DNA of 15,771 bases from Planctomycetota bacterium. Its GTDB lineage: Bacteria > Planctomycetota > UBA1135 > UBA2386. The notes under the pieces are model-generated. The model worked only from the letters and a program-made list of their open reading frames with translations, was not told the origin of the DNA and did not search any database. The stretch spans positions 1 through 15,771 of the forward strand of contig JAGQRA010001001.1 of the NCBI GenBank assembly GCA_020425885.1, written 5' to 3'. Positions 1-9,566 of this stretch are shown one piece after another (within the stretch, counting starts at the first letter, position 1; each line of letters begins with the position of its first letter). The position numbers and the translations under genes were made by a program.

Positions 1-285
1 CGCGGCCGTCATGGCCCGCAACGATTCGGGGTGGGGTCCGCGCAGCGAGTGTCCGCAAACGCGCAGGTCACCGCGCAGGATCGGCTCCGGTTCGCGCGGT
101 TCGATCAGCCCGCCCAGCACGCGCAGCAGCGACGACTTGCCGCCGCCGCTGGTACCGATCAGCAGGTAGAAGCCGTGTTCCGCGAGATCGAGATCGGCGC
201 CGACGAACAGCATCTCCTCGCCATCCGGGCGCCGGTGGCCGAGGCCGAAGTCGCGAAGTTCGATTGCGGCTGCCACGACGGTCAC
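1..285 (-). CDS. ABC transporter ATP-binding protein, N-terminal part (cut by window edge)
   Basis: This is the first 95 codons of an ABC ATPase that continues past the left edge. It would energise a transporter at the inner membrane. The Walker A loop GTSGGGKSS is at about residues 44-52, preceded by a typical beta-strand (FYLLI) and followed by LLRVLGGLIEP. The Q-loop, signature and Walker B lie outside the window. I chose the GTG at 285-283 because its GTGA overlaps the TGA stop of the upstream MCE gene; a second GTG lies three codons further in. The coupling to an MCE-domain gene suggests an Mla-like lipid transporter ATPase (MlaF role), but the visible part could equally belong to another ABC subfamily. 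The ABC identity is firm and the substrate is inference. Confidence 0.85.
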   Translation of the reverse strand, partial: MTVVAAAIELRDFGLGHRRPDGEEMLFVGADLDLAEHGFYLLIGTSGGGKSSLLRVLGGLIEPREPEPILRGDLRVCGHSLRGPHPESLRAMTAA

Positions 286-1775
286 TGCGGACGCAGGTCG
301 GTCGGCACGAGTTGAAGCGGAACGACGATCGGCACACCGGCATCGCCGATGGTCCGCCCGTAGATGCCGAACACCTTGCCGCCGGCGGTGACGGCGGCGC
401 CGAGGTGGCCGGCCAGTTCTATCACCTCGCCGTCGACCATCTCGATGGCAGGCAGGTTGGCGCCATCGGCACCCGCACACTGCAGCGCGAACGGCGGCGC
501 GAGTTCGACCGAGTCGCCGAAGTGGAGGTTGCTCGCCTTGGTCAGCGGCAGGTTGTCGGCCTGATCGGTGGTGTGATCGGTGAGCACCAACGCGGCGATG
601 TCGGCGCCTTCGGGGTGCACCCAGACCCGACCGGCATGCAGCACCGCCCCCGACGGCAGCATGACCTTGATCTGTTCGTCGGCGATCTCCGCCGCACCGC
701 CGAACAAGTCGCTCTCGGTGAAGCTGCCATCGACCGCGCTGCGGGCGGTGATGACGACCGGCCGCCCCGAACGATCGAGGAACAGGAGCCCGGTGCCTTC
801 GTTGTGAACCGGATCGTCGGCGCTGAAGGTGTCCTTCTCGGTCGCGGCGTAGACGACCCGCACTACCACCAGGCCATCGACGGTGAAGAACCCGTTCGGC
901 CTTGCCAGTCGCAGCGCCTCGGCCGGAACCGCCGCAACTTCGAAGTCGGGTCGATCCGCCTGAGCCACGGCCAGGAAGCCGTCATCCACCGGCACGCCCT
1001 CGCCGGGAGCACCGTAGTAGCTGACGAACGGGGTCAGCAACGCGCCGACATCGTTGACCCTAAAGCCGCTGAACAGCGCGCCTGACAGCTGCGGCCGCGC
1101 CACCCAGAACACCGTCTTGTCGGTCACCGTCTGCCGATGGGCGCGCAGGATGCGAAGCGTCGCCCGCACGTGCGAACCCTCGGCGGCCAATTCGACACGT
1201 CGCACCTCGCCGGTCTTCATGCCGCGGAACGTCACCGCCGAGCCGGCGCGCAGGCCGTGGTTCTCCGGCAGCAGGACCTGCATCAGCAGGTCGCCATGCT
1301 GGACCTCGTCGAGCGCCGCATCCTCCGAGACGGCGGGTGGCCGTTCGCTGCCGCTGACCAGGCTGCCGACCGCCAAGGTGGATCCGGCCGCGGCCGGCGT
1401 CTGGAACGCGAGGTAGGAATCGCGCACCAGCGTGTCGAGCCCGGTCGCTCCAGTGGTCAGGCCGGCGAATCGCGGCGTGACGATCCAGAACACGCTGTTG
1501 ATGCAGGCGTGTCGCGCCGCCTGTGGATCGAGCAGCACGCTGACGCTCGCCTTACCGCCATCGTCGGTGATATCGACGTCACGCACGATGCCGGCCCGCA
1601 CGCCGCGGTAGCGCACGTCGGCTCCGGCGCGCAGGCCGCGCGCATCGTGGAACTCGACGCGGACCAGGACTCCAGGGCGTTCGTCGAGCTGCTGCAGCAG
1701 CCGGACGATCCAGAACGTCCCGACGATGGTCGCGACCAGCGTCAGGACTCCGAACAGATAGCGGGCTCGATGCAT
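282..1775 (-). CDS. Membrane-anchored MCE/MlaD (PqiB-like) protein with two MCE domains and a C-terminal inactive HtrA/trypsin-like domain
   Basis: A 497-residue protein. Residues about 6-27 form one hydrophobic N-terminal helix, the usual inner-membrane anchor of MCE proteins. A first MCE domain starts near residue 35 (VLVRVEFHDARGLRAGADVRYRG) and a second near 161 (LLMQVLLPENHGLRAGSAVTFRG). Such domains form tubes or rings that move lipids between inner and outer membrane. Residues about 298-490 match the HtrA/DegP layout: GTGLLF (327-332), ITARSAV where VTNAHVV is expected, an IKVMLPSG strand, PEGADIAAL in the place of DPxxDLAVL (D392), FGDSVELAPPF, GHLGAAV where GNSGGPL is expected, and GKVFGIYG. 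The His position appears to be Ser346 and the Ser position Leu458, so proteolysis is unlikely. The ABC ATPase gene overlaps its stop. No clear ribosome site precedes the ATG. The MCE part is secure; the pseudo-protease reading is strong but made by eye. Confidence 0.85.
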   Translation of the reverse strand: MHRARYLFGVLTLVATIVGTFWIVRLLQQLDERPGVLVRVEFHDARGLRAGADVRYRGVRAGIVRDVDITDDGGKASVSVLLDPQAARHACINSVFWIVTPRFAGLTTGATGLDTLVRDSYLAFQTPAAAGSTLAVGSLVSGSERPPAVSEDAALDEVQHGDLLMQVLLPENHGLRAGSAVTFRGMKTGEVRRVELAAEGSHVRATLRILRAHRQTVTDKTVFWVARPQLSGALFSGFRVNDVGALLTPFVSYYGAPGEGVPVDDGFLAVAQADRPDFEVAAVPAEALRLARPNGFFTVDGLVVVRVVYAATEKDTFSADDPVHNEGTGLLFLDRSGRPVVITARSAVDGSFTESDLFGGAAEIADEQIKVMLPSGAVLHAGRVWVHPEGADIAALVLTDHTTDQADNLPLTKASNLHFGDSVELAPPFALQCAGADGANLPAIEMVDGEVIELAGHLGAAVTAGGKVFGIYGRTIGDAGVPIVVPLQLVPTDLRPQ

Positions 1776-1831
1776 GCGGGTGGGCGCAGAGTAGCCGAAG
1801 CGGCGGCATCCTCGTCGCGATCAGCAGAGCG

Positions 1832-1880
1832 GACCCTGATTCGGGGGACCATGATTCGGCCGACCCTGATTCGGGCGACC
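1832..1880. repeat. Three tandem 15-bp units between gyrB and the MCE gene
   Basis: Units at 1832-1846, 1847-1861 and 1862-1876 read gaccctgattcgggg, gaccatgattcggcc and gaccctgattcgggc, followed by a partial gacc. They begin 3 bp downstream of the gyrB stop codon. They are not strongly self-complementary, so they do not look like an intrinsic terminator. Their role is unknown. They could be a spacer microsatellite, a protein-binding array, or remnant of a dispersed short repeat. Confidence 0.85.
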
Positions 1881-1883
1881 GGG

Positions 1884-4656
<2,773 letters not shown>

Positions 4657-4694
4657 GCGTGCCTTCGGTCAGGATCCAACGCGTCCACTGCCGG

Positions 4695-5810
4695 TCATGC
4701 TCCGCTGATCGGCATGACGACGTACGTGAACGATTCGCCCAGCGTGAACTTGGCAGGCATAGAGTCGTCCGACATGTCCAGACGCACCCGCTCGAGCTCG
4801 CACACGCGGAGAGCTTCGAGGATGTAGTCCGGATTGAAGTTGATGCTCCCACCGGCTCCCTTGACGACGGCGTCAATGGTGACGTCCGCCCGACCGCGGG
4901 AAGTGCTCTCGGCCGTCATGCGCAGCTGATCGTCACCGACCTCGAACCGGACCATTCGCATCTCGCTGGCGGCCAGGATCGAAGCCCGCCGCAAGGCGCC
5001 CTCGAGGGTGGAGAGGTCGATCTCGACGGTCGTGTCGGCCGACTTCGGCACGACACCCTCGTAATCCGGGAAGCGCGTCTCGAGCAGCTGGCTGATGAGC
5101 TGCACGCGGCCCGCGGTGAACGAGATCTGCTTGTCGCCGATCTCGACCAGCAGCGGGGCCTTGTCGCCGTCGCTCAGCGCTTTGGCGAGGGTGCTGAGCG
5201 CGCGCAGCGGAATCACCGCCTTGAAGGCCACGTCGTCGTCACCCGACCCGCTCTTGGTCTCGACGTTCTGGTAGCTGATCGAGAGCCGGCGTCCGTCCGT
5301 CGCCACCAGCCGGATACAGCCATCGCCACAATCGGCCATGACCCCGTTGATCGCGTAGCGGGTCTCCTCCCGGGCCGCCGCGAACACGGTTTCCTGGATC
5401 ATGCGCAGCATGCTGCCGCGCGGGATCTCCAACCGCATCCTCGATTCGAACCGAGCCTCTTCCGGATACTGGTCGACGTCCTCGCCGAGCAGGACGAACG
5501 AGCCACCGCTGCTCTCGATCTTGCAGCGCTGGTCCGTGCTCTCCAGGGTCACCGTGGGATCGCTGATCTCGCGCAGCAGCGCGCCGATCTCGCGGCCCGG
5601 CAACAGCACGGCGCCTTGCTTGCTGATCTTCACGGAGTCGACCTGGACTCGTGCGGCCATCTCGAGGTCGGTGGCGAACAGCGTGATGCTGTCGCCATCG
5701 GTACGCAGCAACACGTTCTGCAGGATCGGCTTCGTCGTCTTCGACGGAATGACCGACGAAACCACATTGAAGCCTTCCAGGAGAACGGTTCGGTCGCTGA
5801 GGATCTTCAT
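4695..5810 (-). CDS. dnaN: DNA polymerase III sliding clamp, beta subunit
   Basis: A 371-residue clamp that dimerises around DNA and tethers polymerase III; E. coli DnaN has 366 residues. Family features include KTTKPILQNVL (24-34), ATDLE (46-50), ETRYAINGV (149-157), ATDGRRLS (170-177), FPDYEGVVP (247-255) and the C-terminal YVVMPI (363-368), spread over three repeated clamp domains. The reading frame stays open for 128 more codons upstream, but that part has no clamp-like sequence. The start at 5810-5808 (MKILSDRTVLLEGF) fits the family. No good ribosome site precedes it; instead a perfect 10-bp palindrome lies just upstream at 5821-5830. The gene follows dnaA after a 468-bp gap. Confidence 0.97.
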   Translation of the reverse strand: MKILSDRTVLLEGFNVVSSVIPSKTTKPILQNVLLRTDGDSITLFATDLEMAARVQVDSVKISKQGAVLLPGREIGALLREISDPTVTLESTDQRCKIESSGGSFVLLGEDVDQYPEEARFESRMRLEIPRGSMLRMIQETVFAAAREETRYAINGVMADCGDGCIRLVATDGRRLSISYQNVETKSGSGDDDVAFKAVIPLRALSTLAKALSDGDKAPLLVEIGDKQISFTAGRVQLISQLLETRFPDYEGVVPKSADTTVEIDLSTLEGALRRASILAASEMRMVRFEVGDDQLRMTAESTSRGRADVTIDAVVKGAGGSINFNPDYILEALRVCELERVRLDMSDDSMPAKFTLGESFTYVVMPISGA

Positions 5811-5820
5811 CGAGGATGGC

Positions 5821-5830
5821 AACTGCAGTT
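5821..5830. promoter_or_regulatory. Perfect 10-bp palindrome aactgcagtt just upstream of the dnaN start
   Basis: AACTGCAGTT is fully self-complementary and lies 10 bp before the dnaN ATG, where a ribosome site would be expected. It could be an operator or an RNA dyad. A chance occurrence is possible. Confidence 0.35.
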
Positions 5831-5872
5831 CACTTGGCGCATGGACATGGCCGGGATGGTCTTCTGGACATG

Positions 5873-5889
5873 AGAGAGAATTCCTCTCT
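5873..5889. promoter_or_regulatory. Inverted repeat agagag-AATTC-ctctct in the dnaN upstream region
   Basis: Perfect 6-bp arms surround a 5-nt loop, and on the minus strand this is followed within a few bases by a small open frame (ATG at 5872-5870, 13 codons: MSRRPSRPCPCAK). The right arm on the minus strand also resembles a ribosome site (GAGAGG). It could be a leader element or an operator. No direct evidence separates these. Confidence 0.3.
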
Positions 5890-6224
5890 AGTCTCTCGTA
5901 GACCGTCCCGTCACGAGTGTGCAGAAGGTACTCGGTAGGACCCCGAGGATCGACGTAGAAAGCGGGTTCCAGGCCGACTCGGAGGGGTCCAAAACCCCGG
6001 GGAAAGACTGCTCCGGTTGTCGCCATTGCTGACAACGCGATGCCTGCGTTCGAAGGCGCCGAAAGCCAGGCTGAGAACATCGCAGGAGACTTCGCAACAG
6101 CTCCCGACGAGACCAAGAGGCTGTTCACAGGTTTCGTGACAGTGGCCAGCACTGCCGCTGCGGTGCCCGGTGATGATCGGGTCCAAGGTGTCAAAAGAAG
6201 GCGCGGCGACGACCAAGCCCGAGT

Positions 6225-6238
6225 GGCCGCAGGCGGCC
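6225..6238 (-). terminator. GC hairpin downstream of dnaA (weak terminator candidate)
   Basis: ggccgc/gcggcc arms with a 2-nt centre lie about 40 nt past the dnaA stop on the transcribed strand. The only T-rich tract (CTTCTTTT) is about 25 nt further on, so this is not a classical intrinsic terminator. It may be a pause, attenuation or processing site between dnaA and dnaN. Confidence 0.25.
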
Positions 6239-6278
6239 GAATCCGGTTCCTGTGGTGACGCTGGCTGGCGGGTCCGGG

Positions 6279-7925
6279 CTAACGGAATCCGCGGGTCAGC
6301 AGACGATTGCTGAGGCTCTCGATCAGGTCCTTGAAGGTCCGATCGCGCTTCAGGCGGCTCTTGATCTTGTTGACCGCATAGAGCACCGTCGTGTGGTCGC
6401 GATTGCCGAAGATGCGACCGACGTCTTCGAGCGAGTTCTCCGAGTGCTCCCGGATGAGGAACATCGCGACCTGACGCGGCAGACTGACCATCTGCGTCCT
6501 GCTCTTGCCGGTCAGTTCGCGGGCCGAGATGGCGAACTCGGAGGTGATGAGGCTCATCACGTCGTCCGCCGAGACGTGGCCGGTGCGCACCGGAAGGCCG
6601 CGCATGCAGCTCTCGGCCAGCGCCAGGGTGATCGGCTGGCTCGTGATCGCGGCGATGCCGACGACCTTGATGACCGCGCCCTCGAGCTCTCGGATGTTGG
6701 TGGCGACGCGTTCGGCGAGGAACGAGGCGACATCGTCGGGCAGCTCGGTGCCGCGACCCTGTGCCTTGCGCTGCACGATGGCCTTGCGCGTGTCGAAGCA
6801 AGGAGCCTCGACCTCCGCGACCAGACCCCACTTGAAGCGCGACACGAGCCGCTCCTCGATGGTCGGGATCTCGACCGGTGGCCGATCCGACGACAGCACG
6901 ATCTGCTTCTGTCCGTCGTAGAGCGCGTTGAAGGTGTGGAAGAACTCGGCCTGGGTCTTGTCCTTGTGGGCAAGGAACTGGACGTCGTCGATCACGAGCA
7001 CATCGGCGTCGCGGTAGTACTGGCGGAAGTCCTCTACGCGGTGACTCTGGATCGCCTGGATGAACGCGTTGGTGAAATCCTCGCAGCTCATGTAGACGAC
7101 CCGAGCGTCGGGGGTGCGCTTCGAGATCGTGTGGCAGATGGCCTGCAACAGATGCGACTTGCCCAGGCCGACGTTGCCGTGCACGAACAGCGGGTTGTAG
7201 GCGAAACCTGGGTTCTCGGCGATCGCGATGGCCGAGGCATGGGCGAGTCGGTTGCAGGAACCGACGACGAACTTGTCGAACGTGTAGTTCGGGTTGAGGC
7301 GCGGCCCTGAGCCGTCAGCGGGTCCCGACTTGAGGTTCGAGGGGAAACCGATGCCGGCAGGACGGTTGTCGTACGCCCGGTGTGGTTCGCCACTCTGCGA
7401 CCCGATCAACTCACGAGAAGGCGTGCCAGAGGAGGGTGAGAACTGCTCCCGGATCGGGTCCAGGACGACATCGAGGTTGGCGCCCATCCGCTGGTTGCCC
7501 GGAGAGTCGAGGCCTGCGAAAGCGAGGCCATCCCAGGCATCCTCGTCGCGATGACCGAGCTGAACGCGGTGCTTCGTCAGTTCGAGGAGGCGGTCTACCT
7601 CCTCGGCGGCGGTCTGGAGCACGGCGAGGAAGTTCCGCTGCAGCCAATCGCGCACGAACTGGCTCGTGACCGAGACCTCGACCTCGGTCTCGGTGAGCCG
7701 GATCACATCGAGCGACCGGAACCACGTCTCGAGCTGCTCGCGACGGACGTGGGTCGCCAGTCGCTGCAGCAGCTGCACCAGGTATTCGCGTTCGGCGTTG
7801 GGTTCGCCGCCCGAAACCGCCTGGTGGCAGGACGCGGAGCGACCCGCGGCGGGCTTGTTGTCGGCGTTCATTGGCTGATTGCCCTCGAGCTGCGGACTTC
7901 CCTCGGATGGATGGGCATCGACCAT
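6279..7925 (-). CDS. dnaA: Chromosomal replication initiator protein DnaA
   Basis: A 548-residue AAA+ initiator that binds DnaA boxes and melts oriC. Domain I is at about 44-115 (LETWFRSL, VRDWLQRNFL), followed by a variable linker to about 210. The AAA+ core begins at NPNYTFDKFVVGSCN; Walker A is GNVGLGKS (250-257), Walker B VLVIDDVQ (309-316) and sensor 1 VLSSDRPP (343-350). The DNA-binding domain IV carries the DnaA signature around RDHTTVLYAVNKI (509-521). I start at the ATG at 7925-7923 because an AAGAGGAG ribosome site precedes it by 10 nt. An ATG at 7871 would give 530 residues. The open frame extends 134 codons further upstream, but that part is arginine-rich and unlike DnaA. Confidence 0.97.
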   Translation of the reverse strand: MVDAHPSEGSPQLEGNQPMNADNKPAAGRSASCHQAVSGGEPNAEREYLVQLLQRLATHVRREQLETWFRSLDVIRLTETEVEVSVTSQFVRDWLQRNFLAVLQTAAEEVDRLLELTKHRVQLGHRDEDAWDGLAFAGLDSPGNQRMGANLDVVLDPIREQFSPSSGTPSRELIGSQSGEPHRAYDNRPAGIGFPSNLKSGPADGSGPRLNPNYTFDKFVVGSCNRLAHASAIAIAENPGFAYNPLFVHGNVGLGKSHLLQAICHTISKRTPDARVVYMSCEDFTNAFIQAIQSHRVEDFRQYYRDADVLVIDDVQFLAHKDKTQAEFFHTFNALYDGQKQIVLSSDRPPVEIPTIEERLVSRFKWGLVAEVEAPCFDTRKAIVQRKAQGRGTELPDDVASFLAERVATNIRELEGAVIKVVGIAAITSQPITLALAESCMRGLPVRTGHVSADDVMSLITSEFAISARELTGKSRTQMVSLPRQVAMFLIREHSENSLEDVGRIFGNRDHTTVLYAVNKIKSRLKRDRTFKDLIESLSNRLLTRGFR

Positions 7926-8408
7926 TGCGTTGTGACTCCTCTTGGCTCTCCAGGTTACCGCAGCTGAGACTTCGACTGGGGCGGAGATGGGATTTCTTGG
8001 ACCGGGGGAAAGACACCACGTCGAAGCACGACCACTCTCCCCCGCAAAGCGGAACCGGAACGGAACCCGTGCTCGGTACGGACCTCTCCCTCTTTCGCAG
8101 GTGACATTTGCGAGCGGGAGTCGATCCGTCCGTCGGCGAGAGGTTCCGAAGTGACGGTCTGACCTGGGCTGGGTGGCTGTGAAACGACTGACTGATGGCA
8201 CGGCGAACGTGGGTTCGGCGGGCCGATCGGGTTCGCGCCAACGGTAGGCATCCGCTGGAACGAGTCCTCGACTGACGTGGTTTTCTTTACCCCGCAGACA
8301 GCCTGTCGTGCAAGAGCAGTCGAGCAACTTTGCAGCACGTGAACAGTCGATGAATCGTTCGCGAGGATCGTCGCCGAACGTGCGCCCCCAAGACTCAAAG
8401 GACTTGGA
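7926..8408. other. Non-coding region upstream of dnaA; promoter and possible origin
   Basis: A 483-bp stretch between the cysteine desulfurase stop and the dnaA start. I found no credible gene on either strand. It should hold the dnaA promoter. A TTGCAC (minus strand, 8313-8308) with a weak GTAAAG 17 bp on is the best guess and is poor. An 11-bp dyad gacag-c-ctgtc (8297-8307) sits in that spacer. A near-tandem CGGAAC repeat occurs at 8050-8064. No exact TTATNCACA or TGTGNATAA box is present. Confidence 0.5.
8388..8407 (-). terminator. Weak stem-loop just after the cysteine desulfurase stop
   Basis: ccaag/cttgg arms around a 10-nt loop, extendable inward past one mismatch, lie 1 nt past the stop codon. 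There is no U tract. It could close the pyrF-bsh transcript, but the structure is modest. Confidence 0.25.
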
Positions 8409-9566
8409 CTAGCGATGGCAGTTCGTTGCGCGACCGTCGTGTGCGCTACTTTTTTTTCGCTGCGCGGCGATGACGTCACCAGTGCGCCGACCAACTTCGA
8501 ATCGATCTTGCTGTGACTCGATCCAACCGAAACTGAATCGAACGCACGTGCGCGCAACGGCATCGTCGAGACCGATTCGTCGCAGGACTCGTGGCGGCAA
8601 AGGTGCGCCCGAAGAGCACGCGCTGCCGTGCGAAGCCTGGATCCCGACGAGATCGAGCATTGGTAACAGGTTGCGCCCTTCGACCTCGGCGAAGGCGATC
8701 ATGGCGGTGTTGGGCAGGCTGGAGTCGAGTGGCGTCAGCACGCGGTGATCGACTGCCGAACTGACGAGTCCGGCCAGGAACGAATCTCGCGCGCGTCGCA
8801 TGCATGCCTGCCGTCTTGCGAGTTCGACGATCGCCAGCTCGATCGCGAGCGCGTTGGCCGCCGCGAGCGCCGGACTCTGAGTCCCGGGACGCAGTCCTTG
8901 CTCCTGGCCACCACCGTTGAGCATCGGACGCAGTGACAGAGCCGCATCGCGCACGACGAGAACGCCGTGGCCGCGAAGCCCCCCGCACTTGTGCGGAGAC
9001 AACGCGACCGCGGTGGCCTGGTCGAGCACGGTCCGGAGCTCGATGCGACCCAACGACTGCGCTGCATCGACGAACAACGGGACCCGCATGCTGGTGGCCA
9101 GCGCGGCAGCGCCCTCCACTGGTTGTAGTGTTCCAAGTTCGCTCTGTGCGTGCACGAGTGCGACGAGGCCGACGGGTTGCTCCGGTTCGCGAACGATCGC
9201 GCGGCCTTCGGTATCGACTTCCCACGACACCATGCCGCGACGGTGCGCCGCTTCGAAGGTTGCTGGATGTTCGGTCGGTGCCAGCAGCACAGGAAGGCCG
9301 GCATCGCCGAGGCCGTGCACCGCGAGGTTGGCAGCTTCGGTGCCTCCGCTCGTGAACACGAGGTCGTCCGGGGCGACGCCGAGCGCCGAGGCGATGCGGG
9401 CGCGGGCGCCCTCCAATTCGGCGCGGGCCCGGCGACCGGCGGAGTGGACGCTCGCCGGGTTGCCAGGACAGTCACGCTCGACCCGGACGAAGCACTCGAG
9501 GACCCTGGGATCCACCGGTGCACCTGCATTCCAGTCGCAGAAGTGCGGCTCGGGCTTGCCGGTCAC
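8409..9566 (-). CDS. NifS/IscS-like cysteine desulfurase (class V aminotransferase fold)
   Basis: A 385-residue PLP enzyme predicted to take sulfur from cysteine as an enzyme persulfide, leaving alanine. Family positions are visible: FTSGGTEAAN (71-80), His100 in TEHP for PLP stacking, D167 and Q170 in VDAAQSLGR, the Schiff-base lysine K193 in LSPHKCGGLRG, the GGGQEQGLRPGTQ segment (218-230) and the catalytic loop SACSSG with Cys317. The usual N-N-E-x-G-T motif reads AQSELGT (140-146). It starts with a GTG whose GTGA overlaps the bshA stop, so it is translationally coupled to BshA. The C-terminus is unusual: an A8 run (minus strand of 8457-8450) encodes KK, and one extra A would end the protein at once at TAG. 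The last 15 or so residues look non-conserved. The specific acceptor is unknown. Confidence 0.9.
   Translation of the reverse strand: MTGKPEPHFCDWNAGAPVDPRVLECFVRVERDCPGNPASVHSAGRRARAELEGARARIASALGVAPDDLVFTSGGTEAANLAVHGLGDAGLPVLLAPTEHPATFEAAHRRGMVSWEVDTEGRAIVREPEQPVGLVALVHAQSELGTLQPVEGAAALATSMRVPLFVDAAQSLGRIELRTVLDQATAVALSPHKCGGLRGHGVLVVRDAALSLRPMLNGGGQEQGLRPGTQSPALAAANALAIELAIVELARRQACMRRARDSFLAGLVSSAVDHRVLTPLDSSLPNTAMIAFAEVEGRNLLPMLDLVGIQASHGSACSSGAPLPPRVLRRIGLDDAVARTCVRFSFGWIESQQDRFEVGRRTGDVIAAQRKKSSAHDGRATNCHR

Larger units (their letters stand above)
5811..6278. other. dnaA-dnaN intergenic region with several inverted repeats; possible origin or dnaN leader
   Basis: A 468-bp stretch with no convincing gene; the open frames over it are compositional. 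It holds several dyads: aactgcagtt (5821-5830, perfect palindrome 10 bp before the dnaN ATG), agagag/ctctct around AATTC (5873-5889), ggggt/acccc with a 5-nt loop (5984-5998), ccccgggg (5995-6002), gttgtc/gacaac with a 9-nt loop (6016-6036) and a GC hairpin at 6225-6238. On the minus strand an exact TTGACA occurs at 6194-6189 but has no good -10 at 17 bp. The nearest thing to a DnaA box is ctgttcaca (6121-6129), with several mismatches. It could be a long dnaN leader or part of oriC. Confidence 0.5.

Noticed and set aside
6121..6129. ctgttcaca as a DnaA box
   Set aside because: Too many mismatches to TTATNCACA and it stands alone; boxes at origins normally cluster.
5811..6194. N-terminal extension of DnaN by 128 residues
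   Set aside because: No clamp-like sequence upstream of MKILSDRTV, and the family length is met by the shorter start.
6189..6194. Exact TTGACA on the minus strand as the dnaN promoter
   Set aside because: No acceptable -10 hexamer at 16-18 bp (the 17-bp position reads ACCGGG).
7926..8327. N-terminal extension of DnaA by 134 residues
   Set aside because: The frame is open but Arg/Ser/Pro-rich and unlike DnaA domain I; an AAGAGGAG ribosome site supports the ATG at 7925.
7955..8563. Separate 202-codon minus-strand gene between the desulfurase and dnaA
   Set aside because: It overlaps the end of the desulfurase in another frame, is Ser/Pro/Arg-rich and has no recognisable domain or ribosome site.
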